NCBI GenBank assembly: GCA_016708305.1
Contig: JADJGB010000008.1
Location: 620,001 to 684,000 of the forward strand
Direction: 5' to 3'
From: Sphingobacteriales bacterium
GTDB lineage: Bacteria > Bacteroidota > Bacteroidia > Chitinophagales > Chitinophagaceae
Length of the DNA stretch: 64,000 nucleotides
In this document: one piece after another, positions 14,524-22,979 of the stretch
Numbering within the stretch: position 1 is the stretch's first letter
How the letters are laid out: every line of letters starts with the position of its first letter
The notes under the pieces: model-generated
Told to the model about the DNA's origin: nothing
What the model saw: only the letters and a program-made list of their open reading frames with translations
Database searches by the model: none
Program-made: the position numbers and the translations under genes

Positions 14524-15765
14524 ATGGCTATCGAAATAAAAGTGCCAACCGTTGGCGAGTCAATAAATGAAGTTACCCTGCTCAAATGGGTGAAAAATAC
14601 AGGAGATTATGTAGAACGTGATGAAGTGATTGCTGAACTGGAGAGTGAAAAAGCTACTTTTGAAGTAAATGCAGAAAAAGCCGGAGTTCTAACTGCCAAT
14701 GTTGCCGAAGGCGATACACTGAATATTGGCGACGTTATTGCTTCCATTGATGATACAGCGCCCAAACCGGTTGTGGAACAAAAAACCGAACCGGAGGTAA
14801 AGAAAAAGGTTGAAGAAAAAAAGGAAGAAGCCAACGCCGAAATAAAAAGTTCTCAGGCGCCTACTCCTGCCTCAGTAGTAAAGGCAACACCGGTTGCATC
14901 AGCCATCATTGCCGACAAAGGTATTAATCCCAAGGAAGTGAAGCCTAGCGGGTTTACCGGAAAAATCTTAAAAGAAGATGTGCTTGCAGCATTAGCCACT
15001 CCTGGAAAGAAAGCTTTTGAAGGGAACGAATTGTTCAGCCGTAATGAAAATGCTCAAAAAATGACCAATCTGCGCAAGACTATCAGCCGTAGATTGGTTG
15101 AAGCCAAAAACACCACTGCCATGCTCACCACTTTTAATGAGGTGGATATGCAGCCGATTATGGACACAAGAGCTAAGTATAAAGACAAGTTTAAAGAAAC
15201 ACACGGTGTAAATCTGGGATTTATGAGTTTCTTCTGCAAGGCTTGTGCTATAGCGCTTTCGGAATGGCCTAATGTGAATGCTTATATTGATGGCGACCAG
15301 GTATTATATCACAACTATGCAGATATCAGCATTGCCGTAAGCACGCCCCGCGGACTCACGGTGCCGGTTATTCGCAATGTGGAAAGCCTGAGTATGGCCG
15401 AAATAGAAAAAAGCGTGGTTGAATTGGCCGCAAAAGCCAGAGACAGCAAATTGACTACAGAAGACCTCACCGGAGGCACATTTACTATTACAAACGGTGG
15501 TGTTTTTGGATCGCTGTTGAGCACACCCATCATCAATATACCCCAAAGCGCCATATTGGGAATGCACAAAATACAGGAGCGCCCGGTTGCGATAAATGGC
15601 CAGGTGGTGGTAAAACCCATGATGTATGTAGCATTGAGTTACGACCATCGCATTGTGGATGGCAGGGAGTCTGTGAGTTTTTTGGTGAGAGTAAAGGAAT
15701 TACTCGAAAACCCTGTATTGCTCCTCACCCAAAAAGATCCGGTAAAAATGCTTTTGGAGTTATAA
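14524..15765 (+). CDS. sucB: 2-oxoglutarate dehydrogenase E2, dihydrolipoyl succinyltransferase
   Basis: 413 residues in the order lipoyl domain (lipoyl-Lys43 in ELESEKATFEV), a Lys/Glu/Pro/Ala-rich linker, a peripheral subunit-binding domain (INPKEVKPSGFTGKILKEDV), and the catalytic acyltransferase domain with SYDHRIVDGRESVSF carrying the active His and Asp. It moves succinyl groups from E1 to CoA in the TCA-cycle complex. The specificity call (succinyl rather than acetyl) rests on the start VPTVGESINEVTL. The E1 gene (sucA) is not adjacent. Seven bases separate it from the methyltransferase gene downstream, so they may be co-transcribed. Confidence 0.92.
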   Translation: MAIEIKVPTVGESINEVTLLKWVKNTGDYVERDEVIAELESEKATFEVNAEKAGVLTANVAEGDTLNIGDVIASIDDTAPKPVVEQKTEPEVKKKVEEKKEEANAEIKSSQAPTPASVVKATPVASAIIADKGINPKEVKPSGFTGKILKEDVLAALATPGKKAFEGNELFSRNENAQKMTNLRKTISRRLVEAKNTTAMLTTFNEVDMQPIMDTRAKYKDKFKETHGVNLGFMSFFCKACAIALSEWPNVNAYIDGDQVLYHNYADISIAVSTPRGLTVPVIRNVESLSMAEIEKSVVELAAKARDSKLTTEDLTGGTFTITNGGVFGSLLSTPIINIPQSAILGMHKIQERPVAINGQVVVKPMMYVALSYDHRIVDGRESVSFLVRVKELLENPVLLLTQKDPVKMLLEL

Positions 15766-15772
15766 TCAATTA

Positions 15773-17026
15773 ATGGGCTTACCCTTTAGTTTAAAAAGTT
15801 TGGAAAGAATAAATCGTTTTTATTCCTATTTAAATACTGCCGTTCAGATTTTAAAAAATTATGACGGAAAAATTCCTTTTGCCCCTTTCATAAAGGACTT
15901 TTTTTCGCAATATAAAAAGTTCGGCAGTAAAGACCGAAAACAAATCAGCCGTCTTTGCTATTCATATTTTCGGTTAGGAAAATCTTGCTTGGATTTATCA
16001 ATTGAAAATAGGGTTTTATTGGGTTTGAAATTTGCAAATCAATCTCAATCTGAAGTAAGTTCTTTTACTTTACCAAAGTCAAAGGTTGAAACAGCTTCCC
16101 CATCCATTAATGGCGGCCTGAAGAACGAGGTAGAAAGGGAATGGTTAGAAATCATCAATAAGGCAGATTTTTCGTCTTTTGATAAACCGGCTAATGTTTT
16201 TCCGTGGAAAAGTAAATTGAGTGAAACTATTGACGCCACAGCATTTGAAGCTTCTTTTTTTGTGCAGCCCGATTTGTTTTTACGAATCCGACCCGATTTT
16301 GTGAAGACTGTTCCTCAGAAATTTAAATCCGCAGGCATTGAATTTTATATTGAAAATAATACTGTCAGCTTAAAGAATACAACAAAAGTTGCAAACTTCC
16401 TCCATCTGAATAAAGAAGCTGTAATTCAAGACTTTAGCTCACAAAAGATAGCTCACTTTTTGGACCTAATTAAATCAGAAATCCTAAATCAGAAATCACA
16501 AATCTATGTTTGGGATTGTTGTGCAGCCAGTGGAGGAAAATCTATTTTGGCTAAAGATGTTTTAAACAATATTAGTCTGACGGTATCAGACATTCGTCCA
16601 TCTATTATTGCCAACCTGAAAAAAAGGTTTAGGGAAGCGGGCATTGGTAATTATTCTTCTGTTGTGGCAGATCTTACAAAAAACAACAACAACTTTAAGC
16701 AAGACCATTTTGACCTTGTGATTGCCGATGTGCCTTGCACAGGAAGTGGCACCTGGTCGCGAACGCCCGAACAGCTTTTTTATTTTGAGGATAAGAAAAT
16801 TGAAGAATATGCTTCATTGCAAAGAAAGATTTTGGAAAATATTTCTACCGGCGTAAAAAAGGGAGGATTTCTACTTTACATTACCTGTTCCGTTTTTCAA
16901 AAGGAAAATGAACAACAGGCGTTATTTATAACCCAAAAAGGTTTTGAAGTATTAAGGCAGGAAGTAATACCCGGCTACACTGTGCGGGCAGATACGATGT
17001 TTGCTGCATTGCTCAGGAAGAAGTGA
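15773..17026 (+). CDS. RsmB/NOP-family RNA m5C methyltransferase
   Basis: 417-residue SAM-dependent RNA methyltransferase. Motif I is WDCCAASGGKSILA, motif IV ADVPCTGSGTWSR with one cysteine of the pair, and motif VI ITCSVFQKENEQQ with the catalytic cysteine. The N-terminal half carries a weak NusB-like helical region. Closest role is methylation of cytosine in 16S rRNA (RsmB-type), but the family is broad and the target base is not visible in the sequence. Likely transcribed with the E2 gene seven bases upstream. Confidence 0.85.
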   Translation: MGLPFSLKSLERINRFYSYLNTAVQILKNYDGKIPFAPFIKDFFSQYKKFGSKDRKQISRLCYSYFRLGKSCLDLSIENRVLLGLKFANQSQSEVSSFTLPKSKVETASPSINGGLKNEVEREWLEIINKADFSSFDKPANVFPWKSKLSETIDATAFEASFFVQPDLFLRIRPDFVKTVPQKFKSAGIEFYIENNTVSLKNTTKVANFLHLNKEAVIQDFSSQKIAHFLDLIKSEILNQKSQIYVWDCCAASGGKSILAKDVLNNISLTVSDIRPSIIANLKKRFREAGIGNYSSVVADLTKNNNNFKQDHFDLVIADVPCTGSGTWSRTPEQLFYFEDKKIEEYASLQRKILENISTGVKKGGFLLYITCSVFQKENEQQALFITQKGFEVLRQEVIPGYTVRADTMFAALLRKK

Positions 17027-17030
17027 AAAA

Positions 17031-17792
17031 TCAGTTATGGTCAATCATCCACATGGTGATGCCAAAGCCATAGTATGCAGGAGTACGATTATCTGCATTA
17101 GGACCTTGATAATCATATAGTTGAAAATCTCTGTACACCAGACCGATATTTTTAGCGTATTGTTCTCTGGCCACTTCCTTGTAGCCATATTGGGTACCCG
17201 AGGTAGGCGGAATATTTAATGTAGTATTAGATTGCGTTACTGTCCATACGTTTTTGTAAGACTGATTCTGAACAGTAGTATCTCCATGGTAGGTATAAAC
17301 AAAATCCCATTTATTCATATCATTTCCTGCTCCCTCCATGCCAAACATGGGCTTGTATGGTGCAAAAGGTAAGTAGCTGTTGCCCTTCCAGCTAAATCCT
17401 GAAGTAAATGGTATCCTCAGTGGCACAGTTCTTAGGTTGTTTTCAATGATTTCTATTCTGTCCGAAAGGGGAATTACCAGATAGTTGCCATTCTCTGTCC
17501 AGGAGCTGGTTCCGGCTTCATTTCTAATCAATCGGTTGATAATGAAAGCCTTTCTTCCCAAATTATCAGTTGTTTCACCCTGAACGGTATGCTTTACCTG
17601 ATATTTGTGCACTTCTATATTGGAGCCGTTTTGGGTAAATACAAGGGAATCAATACGGTAGGTAATATACTTGCCTTGTTGCAAGGATATATAATCTGAT
17701 ATTGAATCCGAAATAAATACCTCCTTACTGTTTTCGCAAGAGAAAAACAGAGAACTGAAAATAAGCAGTATTATTAACCTGACTTTACTCAT
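17031..17792 (-). CDS. Hypothetical lipoprotein
   Basis: 253 residues with a lipoprotein signal, RLIILLIFSSLFFSC, giving a lipidated cysteine near residue 19. The mature part is beta-rich with many aromatic and polar residues (GKYITYRIDSLVFTQNG, GYKEVAREQYAKNIGLVYRD). It resembles unnamed outer-membrane or surface lipoproteins of Chitinophagaceae. I know no function. It lies 60 bases upstream of nothing on its own strand except mnmA, which starts further right and is read in the same direction, so the two may share a transcript. Confidence 0.75.
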   Translation of the reverse strand: MSKVRLIILLIFSSLFFSCENSKEVFISDSISDYISLQQGKYITYRIDSLVFTQNGSNIEVHKYQVKHTVQGETTDNLGRKAFIINRLIRNEAGTSSWTENGNYLVIPLSDRIEIIENNLRTVPLRIPFTSGFSWKGNSYLPFAPYKPMFGMEGAGNDMNKWDFVYTYHGDTTVQNQSYKNVWTVTQSNTTLNIPPTSGTQYGYKEVAREQYAKNIGLVYRDFQLYDYQGPNADNRTPAYYGFGITMWMIDHN

Positions 17793-17852
17793 GAGCCTTT
17801 AAATAGAAATAATATACAATTTAGTCAAAATTACTGAAAGGATTAATTATTC

Positions 17853-18956
17853 CTAAATTTTTCTGCCGGATTGAATAATGCCACCACCAATGACATCATC
17901 GCCTTCGTAAAACACAGCGCTTTGGCCGGGTGCAATACCCTTGGCATTTTCATAAAAAGTAACCCTTACCTTATCATCTTCAGGTGTAAGTATTGAGTGT
18001 GTACCGGGGTCTTTATATCTTATTTTGGTAACAGCACCCATCCCGGGTATAATGCTGTCATATTTAATCAGATTGAGTTTACCCACCATCATTTCGTTTT
18101 TTTCAAGGTCTTCTTCATCGCCCAGCATTACGGTATTGTCGTCGGGATTTATGAATGTTACATACACCGGTCGCCCCAGAGCAATATCAAGGCCTTTTCT
18201 TTGCCCAATGGTATAAAAGGGGTATCCTTTGTGTTTTCCCAAAACATTTCCATGTTTATCAATAAAATTTCCTCCTGCCACTCTTTCTTCTAACCCTGCC
18301 ACCTTGCGTTTTAAAAAATTGCGGTAATTATTGTCCGGAACAAAACAGATTTCATAGCTTTCGCTTTTCTTAGCCAGTTCGGGATACCCGTAATCGGCAG
18401 CCATTTGCCTGATTTCAGATTTATGGTAATCGCCCAAGGGCAAAATAGTACGTTTCATTAAATCCTGACCCAGCCCCCACAATACATAGCTTTGGTCTTT
18501 GGTAGGGTCCACCGCTCTGCTGATAACATATCGCCCGTTATCATGCTGCCTTATTTTGGCATAGTGACCGGTAGCTATAAACTCACAATCCAGGGCATCC
18601 GCTCTTTTCAAAAGTGCCCTCCATTTGATGTGCGTATTGCACAGCACACAAGGGTTGGGGGTTCGACCTGCCAGATATTCATCCACAAAATCATTCACCA
18701 CAAAATTGCCAAATTCGTCTCTGATGTCTAAAATAAAATGAGGGAAACCATGCTGCACAGCCGCCATGCGGGCATCGTTAAAACTGTCCACATTGCAGCA
18801 TCCGGTTTCTTTTTTGCTCCCGCCGCTGCCGGTGTAATCCCAGGTTTTCATGGTTATGCCTATTACTTCATATCCTTGGTGATGAAGCATCAATGATACC
18901 ACCGTGCTGTCAATACCGCCGCTCATGGCTACCAAAACTTTTCCTTTTTTACTCAT
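17853..18956 (-). CDS. mnmA: tRNA-specific 2-thiouridylase MnmA
   Basis: 367-residue enzyme that adenylates and thiolates uridine 34 of tRNA-Lys, -Glu and -Gln. The PP-loop AMSGGIDSTVVSLML is at residues 9-23, the cysteine pair is in NPCVLCNTHIKW near 105 and SYEICFVPDN near 205, and TIGQRKGL and the beta-barrel C-terminal domain are complete. The insertion SGGSKKETGCCNVDSFNDA after TWDY is usual for the family. Monocistronic or leading the lipoprotein gene downstream. Confidence 0.95.
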   Translation of the reverse strand: MSKKGKVLVAMSGGIDSTVVSLMLHHQGYEVIGITMKTWDYTGSGGSKKETGCCNVDSFNDARMAAVQHGFPHFILDIRDEFGNFVVNDFVDEYLAGRTPNPCVLCNTHIKWRALLKRADALDCEFIATGHYAKIRQHDNGRYVISRAVDPTKDQSYVLWGLGQDLMKRTILPLGDYHKSEIRQMAADYGYPELAKKSESYEICFVPDNNYRNFLKRKVAGLEERVAGGNFIDKHGNVLGKHKGYPFYTIGQRKGLDIALGRPVYVTFINPDDNTVMLGDEEDLEKNEMMVGKLNLIKYDSIIPGMGAVTKIRYKDPGTHSILTPEDDKVRVTFYENAKGIAPGQSAVFYEGDDVIGGGIIQSGRKI

Positions 18957-19106
18957 CTTTCATATATAAACTGCAAAAATACAAATATCGAATTTAGGGT
19001 CAGATTAGCATTAATACAAATAATGAGCATGATGGTTTTATATATTTTCTTTTTTTTCTCCGAAATATCCTTATATTGCCATTAAATTAAAAAAAACAAG
19101 CGTGTT

Positions 19107-19543
19107 ATGTTAAAAATGCAAGTAATTGGAAATTTAGGTAAAGATTGCGTTGTTAATAATGTAAAAGGTAAAAATGTAATCAATTTCACAGTAGCACACA
19201 CCGAAAAGTATAAAGATAGTCAAGGTGTTCATCAGGAAAGAACCACATGGATAGAATGTGCCTGGTGGACAGACAGAACAAATGTATCGCCATATCTTAC
19301 CAAAGGAAAGCAGATTTATGCTGAAGGCACACCTGAGGTGCGGAGTTATACGCGTAATGACGGCTCGCCGGGTGAGGCATTATCGCTAAGAGTAAGAGGC
19401 TACAGCTTTTGGGTGGCAAGAGTGATGCTGCCATAAATCCTGTAGCTCCGGTTTCAACTCAGGGCGGAAGCGAATCAACGTTTACTCCTTCATCCGCCGC
19501 TTCTGAAGAAACAGGAGAACCGGCAGATGATTTGCCCTTCTAA
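19107..19543 (+). CDS. ssb: Single-stranded DNA-binding protein, frameshifted
   Basis: An OB-fold SSB begins MLKMQVIGNLGKDCVV and continues through the conserved TTWIECAWW. The first frame ends at 19436. The expected C-terminus is in another frame from about 19399 (LQLLGGKSDAAINPVAPVST) and ends in the diagnostic acidic tail DDLPF just before TAA at 19541-19543. One missing base near 19393-19400 (AGAGG instead of AGAAGG) explains the break. Corrected length is about 145 residues. The tail recruits replication and repair proteins, so a true loss would be damaging. Because SSB is essential in most bacteria, I suspect a sequence error unless a second ssb exists elsewhere. Confidence 0.85.
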
Positions 19544-19723
19544 AAAAAAGGGAAGGCGATGGCCCTTCCCTGAGAAATTAAAAACAAAAGTGAATTTCAT
19601 TGCGGTTAATTAATGTTCTTTTCAGATAGGTAAAACGTTTAATGGTTTATACTCTATATAACGTAGAAAAAGGTCAAAACGCAACAGTCGGGTAAAAAAA
19701 AATCAAACTGAATTTTTGCCCAT

Positions 19724-19754
19724 TTTGCAGGTTTGTTTTCAAATACTATCTTTG
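19724..19754 (+). promoter_or_regulatory. Consensus Bacteroidota promoter of efp
   Basis: TTTG at 19724-19727, exactly 19 bases, then TATCTTTG at 19747-19754, the textbook Bacteroidota primary-sigma pattern. It lies 22 bases before the efp start codon, giving a very short leader. It serves as an internal standard for the promoters of the small-RNA units. Confidence 0.75.
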
Positions 19755-19776
19755 CCGCTTCAAAAAGAATAAAACA

Positions 19777-20343
19777 ATGGCAAGTACTGCAGATATAAGT
19801 CGCGGAATGATACTCAAATTGGAAAGCAATCTCTATTCAGTAGTAGAATTCGGCGAAAACAAAACCGCCGGTGCAGCCGCAAAAGTTTGGGCAGAATTAA
19901 AAGGAGTGGACAACAGCCGCTCTATCGAAAAAACCTGGAACTCAGGCGATACCATTTATCCGGTTCGGGTTGAAAATAGAGAATACCAATATCTCTATCA
20001 GGATGAAACCGGATATAACTTCATGGATAACAACACCTTCGAACAGTTGAGCATTGCAGAAAACCTGATTGATGCCCCTCAGTTTTTGAAAGAAGGTCAG
20101 GAAGTGGCCATTGCTATTAATACCGAAACCGAACAACCTGTAAGTGTGGAGCTTCCAGATAAAATAGTGATGAAGGTTACCTACACCGAGCCTGGCTTGA
20201 GAGGCGATACTGCCACACGTACACTGAAGCAAGCTACAGTAGAAACCGGCGCTACTGTGAATGTTCCTCTTTTTGTTAATGAGGGCGAACTAATCAGAGT
20301 GAATACCAAAACCGGAGAATACGTAGAACGGGTTAAAGAATAA
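19777..20343 (+). CDS. efp: Elongation factor P
   Basis: 188-residue three-domain beta-barrel protein that relieves ribosome stalling at polyproline. Recognised from ISRGMILKLESNLYSVVEF at the N-terminus, the central domain (DNNTFEQLSI, APQFLKEGQEV) and the C-terminal TYTEPGLRGDTATRTLKQAT and FVNEGELIRVNTKTGEYVER. The domain I tip loop (about residues 26-36) reads GENKTAGAAAK in place of the common PGKG, so the usual modified-lysine position is not obvious. Monocistronic, with a clear promoter and terminator. Confidence 0.93.
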   Translation: MASTADISRGMILKLESNLYSVVEFGENKTAGAAAKVWAELKGVDNSRSIEKTWNSGDTIYPVRVENREYQYLYQDETGYNFMDNNTFEQLSIAENLIDAPQFLKEGQEVAIAINTETEQPVSVELPDKIVMKVTYTEPGLRGDTATRTLKQATVETGATVNVPLFVNEGELIRVNTKTGEYVERVKE

Positions 20344-20358
20344 AGAGATTGTCAAAGG

Positions 20359-20391
20359 GACTCAAAATCACTCAGTTTTGAGTCTTTTTTT
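20359..20391 (+). terminator. Rho-independent terminator of efp
   Basis: Perfect 9-bp hairpin GACTCAAAA/TTTTGAGTC with an eight-base loop, followed by seven T. Confidence 0.9.
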
Positions 20392-20534
20392 ATATATAAT
20401 AGCCCTTTTTCAAAAATAATCAGCAAAAATTGTTGATTTTATGATGTTTAATTTACTTATCTTAGTAGTTCCTTTTAAGGGATATTGCTTTCGAAATAAA
20501 ATTTGTGAATCCAAAAGCTGTTAAATTGAAAAAT

Positions 20535-21035
20535 ATGGACTTTAAACAAATACAGGAATTGGTCAAAATGATCAATAAATCCAACATTGGCGAAATCGCC
20601 ATTGAACAAAAAGATTTTAAAATTACTATTCGTCAAAAGGAAGACAGTGTTCAGGTATTGCCTGCCTCCATAGTTGCTGCTCCCACTTCTCCTGTAGCTA
20701 TTGCGCATCATCAAGCCATAATACAAGCTCCTGTTTCCTCGGCAGACGCAAGCCCAGGTATAGCCGAAAAACCAAAAGCGCCGGAAGCTGCTTCCAACAC
20801 CATCACTATTAAAAGCCCAATGATTGGTACTTTTTATCGTAAACCAACTCCTGATAAGCCCAACTTTGTTGAAGAAGGCGATGTAGTTTCTCCGGGTAAA
20901 GTCATTTGCGTTATTGAAGCGATGAAACTCTTTAATGAAATAGAATGTGAAATAAGTGGTAAGGTAGTGAAGGTTTTGGTTGACGATGCTTCTCCGGTTG
21001 AGTTTGACCAACCACTGTTCATTGTTGAGCCTTAA
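20535..21035 (+). CDS. accB: Biotin carboxyl carrier protein of acetyl-CoA carboxylase
   Basis: 166 residues from the ATG at 20535 (an in-frame GTG ten codons upstream is less likely). Starts MDFKQIQELVKMINKSNIGE, has an Ala/Pro-rich linker, then the biotinyl domain with SPMIGTFYRKPTPDKPNFVE and the biotinylated lysine in VIEAMKLFNEIE near residue 131. It carries carboxybiotin between AccC and the carboxyltransferase in fatty-acid synthesis. The accC gene follows after 72 bases, the usual pairing. Confidence 0.93.
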   Translation: MDFKQIQELVKMINKSNIGEIAIEQKDFKITIRQKEDSVQVLPASIVAAPTSPVAIAHHQAIIQAPVSSADASPGIAEKPKAPEAASNTITIKSPMIGTFYRKPTPDKPNFVEEGDVVSPGKVICVIEAMKLFNEIECEISGKVVKVLVDDASPVEFDQPLFIVEP

Positions 21036-21107
21036 TCATTATAATATAAAATGGCGTGATGGCAATATTGTCTTTGCCGGATTGTAGAATTTTCAAAAGA
21101 AAACACT

Positions 21108-22448
21108 TTGATTAATAAAATTTTAATTGCAAACAGGGGCGAAATTGCCCTTCGCATTATACGCACCTGCAAAGAAATGGGTATCAATACTGTGGCGGTA
21201 TATTCTACAGCCGACAGTGAGAGCCTGCATGTAAAATTTGCTGATGAAGCAGTATGTATCGGCAAACCTGCCAGTACTGATTCTTATTTGAATATCCCCA
21301 ACATCATGTCGGCAATAGAAATCACAAATGCCGATGCAGTGCATCCGGGGTATGGATTTTTGGCTGAGAATGCAAAATTTGCAGATATATGTGCCGAAAG
21401 TAAAATTAAATTTATTGGCCCTACTGCTGCTATGATTAATAGCATGGGTGATAAAGTAACGGCAAAAGAAACGATGATTAAGGCCGGTGTGCCTGTAGTA
21501 CCGGGCGTAGAAGGCCTGCTTCAAAGTGTTGAACATGCAAAAGGCTCGGCAAAAGAGATTGATTATCCGGTTATCTTAAAAGCAACAGCCGGCGGCGGAG
21601 GCAAAGGAATGAGAATAGTGTGGGAAGAAAGTGAAATTGAAAAAGCTTACGACACTGCCAAAATGGAAGCTGCCGCCTCGTTTAAAAACGATGGCATTTA
21701 CATGGAAAAATTTGTGGAAGAGCCTCGCCATATAGAAATACAGATAGTAGGCGATCAATATGGCAATGTAAGCCACCTGAGCGAAAGAGACTGCTCCATA
21801 CAAAGGAGGCACCAAAAATTAGTAGAAGAATCGCCCTCGCCATTTATGACAAACGAGTTGAGGAAAGCAATGGGAGATGCCGCAAAAAAGGCCGCCGCAG
21901 CCATTAATTACGAAAGCGTGGGAACAGTGGAGTTTCTGGTAGATAAGCACAGGAATTTCTACTTTATGGAAATGAATACGCGTATTCAGGTGGAGCATTG
22001 CGTAACCGAAGAGGTTATCAATTTTGACCTGATAAAAGAGCAAATAAAAGTTGCTATGGGTGAAAAAGTATCAGGCCTTGATTATCTTCCTCAAATGCAT
22101 GCCATTGAGTGCCGGATAAATGCTGAAGACCCTTATAATGATTTCAGGCCATCACCAGGAAAAATTACCACACTGCACGTGCCTGGCGGGCATGGAGTGA
22201 GAGTAGATAGCCACGTTTATGCAGGATACACCATTTCTCCTTACTACGACTCAATGATAGCAAAACTGATAGCAATTGCCCGAACCAGGGAGGAGGCCAT
22301 CAATACGATGCAGCGGGCATTAAGTGAGTATATTATTGAAGGCGTAAAAACTACCATTCCTTTTCACCAGCAACTGATGCAGGATGAAAAGTTCCGCAGT
22401 GGCGATTTCAATACCAAATTCATGGAAACTTTTGTATTGAAGAAGTAG
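21108..22448 (+). CDS. accC: Acetyl-CoA carboxylase biotin carboxylase subunit
   Basis: 446-residue ATP-grasp enzyme that carboxylates biotin on AccB. Motifs include KILIANRGEIALRIIRTCKE, HPGYGFLAENA, the Gly-rich ATP loop ATAGGGGKGMRIVW, EKFVEEPRHIEIQIVGD and FMEMNTRIQVEHCVTE. The start appears to be TTG at 21108 because the conserved N-terminus begins immediately after it and no ATG fits upstream. Operon partner of accB, ending at a strong bidirectional hairpin. Confidence 0.94.
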   Translation: MINKILIANRGEIALRIIRTCKEMGINTVAVYSTADSESLHVKFADEAVCIGKPASTDSYLNIPNIMSAIEITNADAVHPGYGFLAENAKFADICAESKIKFIGPTAAMINSMGDKVTAKETMIKAGVPVVPGVEGLLQSVEHAKGSAKEIDYPVILKATAGGGGKGMRIVWEESEIEKAYDTAKMEAAASFKNDGIYMEKFVEEPRHIEIQIVGDQYGNVSHLSERDCSIQRRHQKLVEESPSPFMTNELRKAMGDAAKKAAAAINYESVGTVEFLVDKHRNFYFMEMNTRIQVEHCVTEEVINFDLIKEQIKVAMGEKVSGLDYLPQMHAIECRINAEDPYNDFRPSPGKITTLHVPGGHGVRVDSHVYAGYTISPYYDSMIAKLIAIARTREEAINTMQRALSEYIIEGVKTTIPFHQQLMQDEKFRSGDFNTKFMETFVLKK

Positions 22449-22468
22449 CCATTGACAAATATTTACTA

Positions 22469-22501
22469 AAAAGGCTTCCCAAAATGTTGGAAGCCTTTTT
22501 A
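22469..22501. terminator. Bidirectional terminator between accC and the DUF4293 gene
   Basis: Perfect 12-bp hairpin AAAAAGGCTTCC/GGAAGCCTTTTT with a nine-base loop, T-rich on both strands, between convergent genes. Confidence 0.9.
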
Positions 22502-22524
22502 ATGTCAAAACATTTCAAAAATAA

Positions 22525-22947
22525 TTATCTCAACCTGTTTAGGTCTTTTATCAACTTCTGATCTTTTCTTATTCCCCGAAGCGCCATAAAAAAACCAGCA
22601 AGAGTAAGCAAACTCAATAATGCTGTTAATGAAATTCGACCGCCGGGTTCAAAATTTTTAGTATAATAATAATACAATGCAATCAAACCAACAGACAAGA
22701 AAAAGCCGAGAAATGTAAGCTGAATTTGAAATTTTCTGTTTTTGTACATAAAAATTGTTACCAGTGCAATAATAATAATTGCAGATGTCAGCAACAGTAA
22801 AATTAAATTGTCGGTTGCTGTAAGTTCTGCCCCCTGAACGCCTTTGGTACCGTTTATTACCGTACCATTGAAAAATGGGAACTTAAAGGTAAGTACTGCT
22901 GCAATTACTGACAACAGCAACCATAATGTTTGTTTACGTTGAATCAT
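22525..22947 (-). CDS. DUF4293 family membrane protein
   Basis: 140 residues beginning MIQRKQTLWLLLSVIAAV with four hydrophobic segments (about residues 6-24, 47-66, 76-92 and 105-122) and a basic C-terminus (GIRKDQKLIKDLNRLR). This is the layout of the Bacteroidota DUF4293 proteins, which have no assigned function. It lies 32 bases downstream of glyA on the same strand and may be its operon partner. The recognition rests on the N-terminal motif and topology. Confidence 0.8.
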   Translation of the reverse strand: MIQRKQTLWLLLSVIAAVLTFKFPFFNGTVINGTKGVQGAELTATDNLILLLLTSAIIIIALVTIFMYKNRKFQIQLTFLGFFLSVGLIALYYYYTKNFEPGGRISLTALLSLLTLAGFFMALRGIRKDQKLIKDLNRLR

Positions 22948-22979
22948 TGTTAATTAGACTTTAGATTTTAGATAAAAAA

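Noticed and set aside
19543..19572. Hairpin AGGGAAGG/CCTTCCCT after ssb as an intrinsic terminator
   Set aside because: The hairpin is real, but the plus-strand T-run is missing (the A-run precedes it), so termination of ssb there is uncertain.
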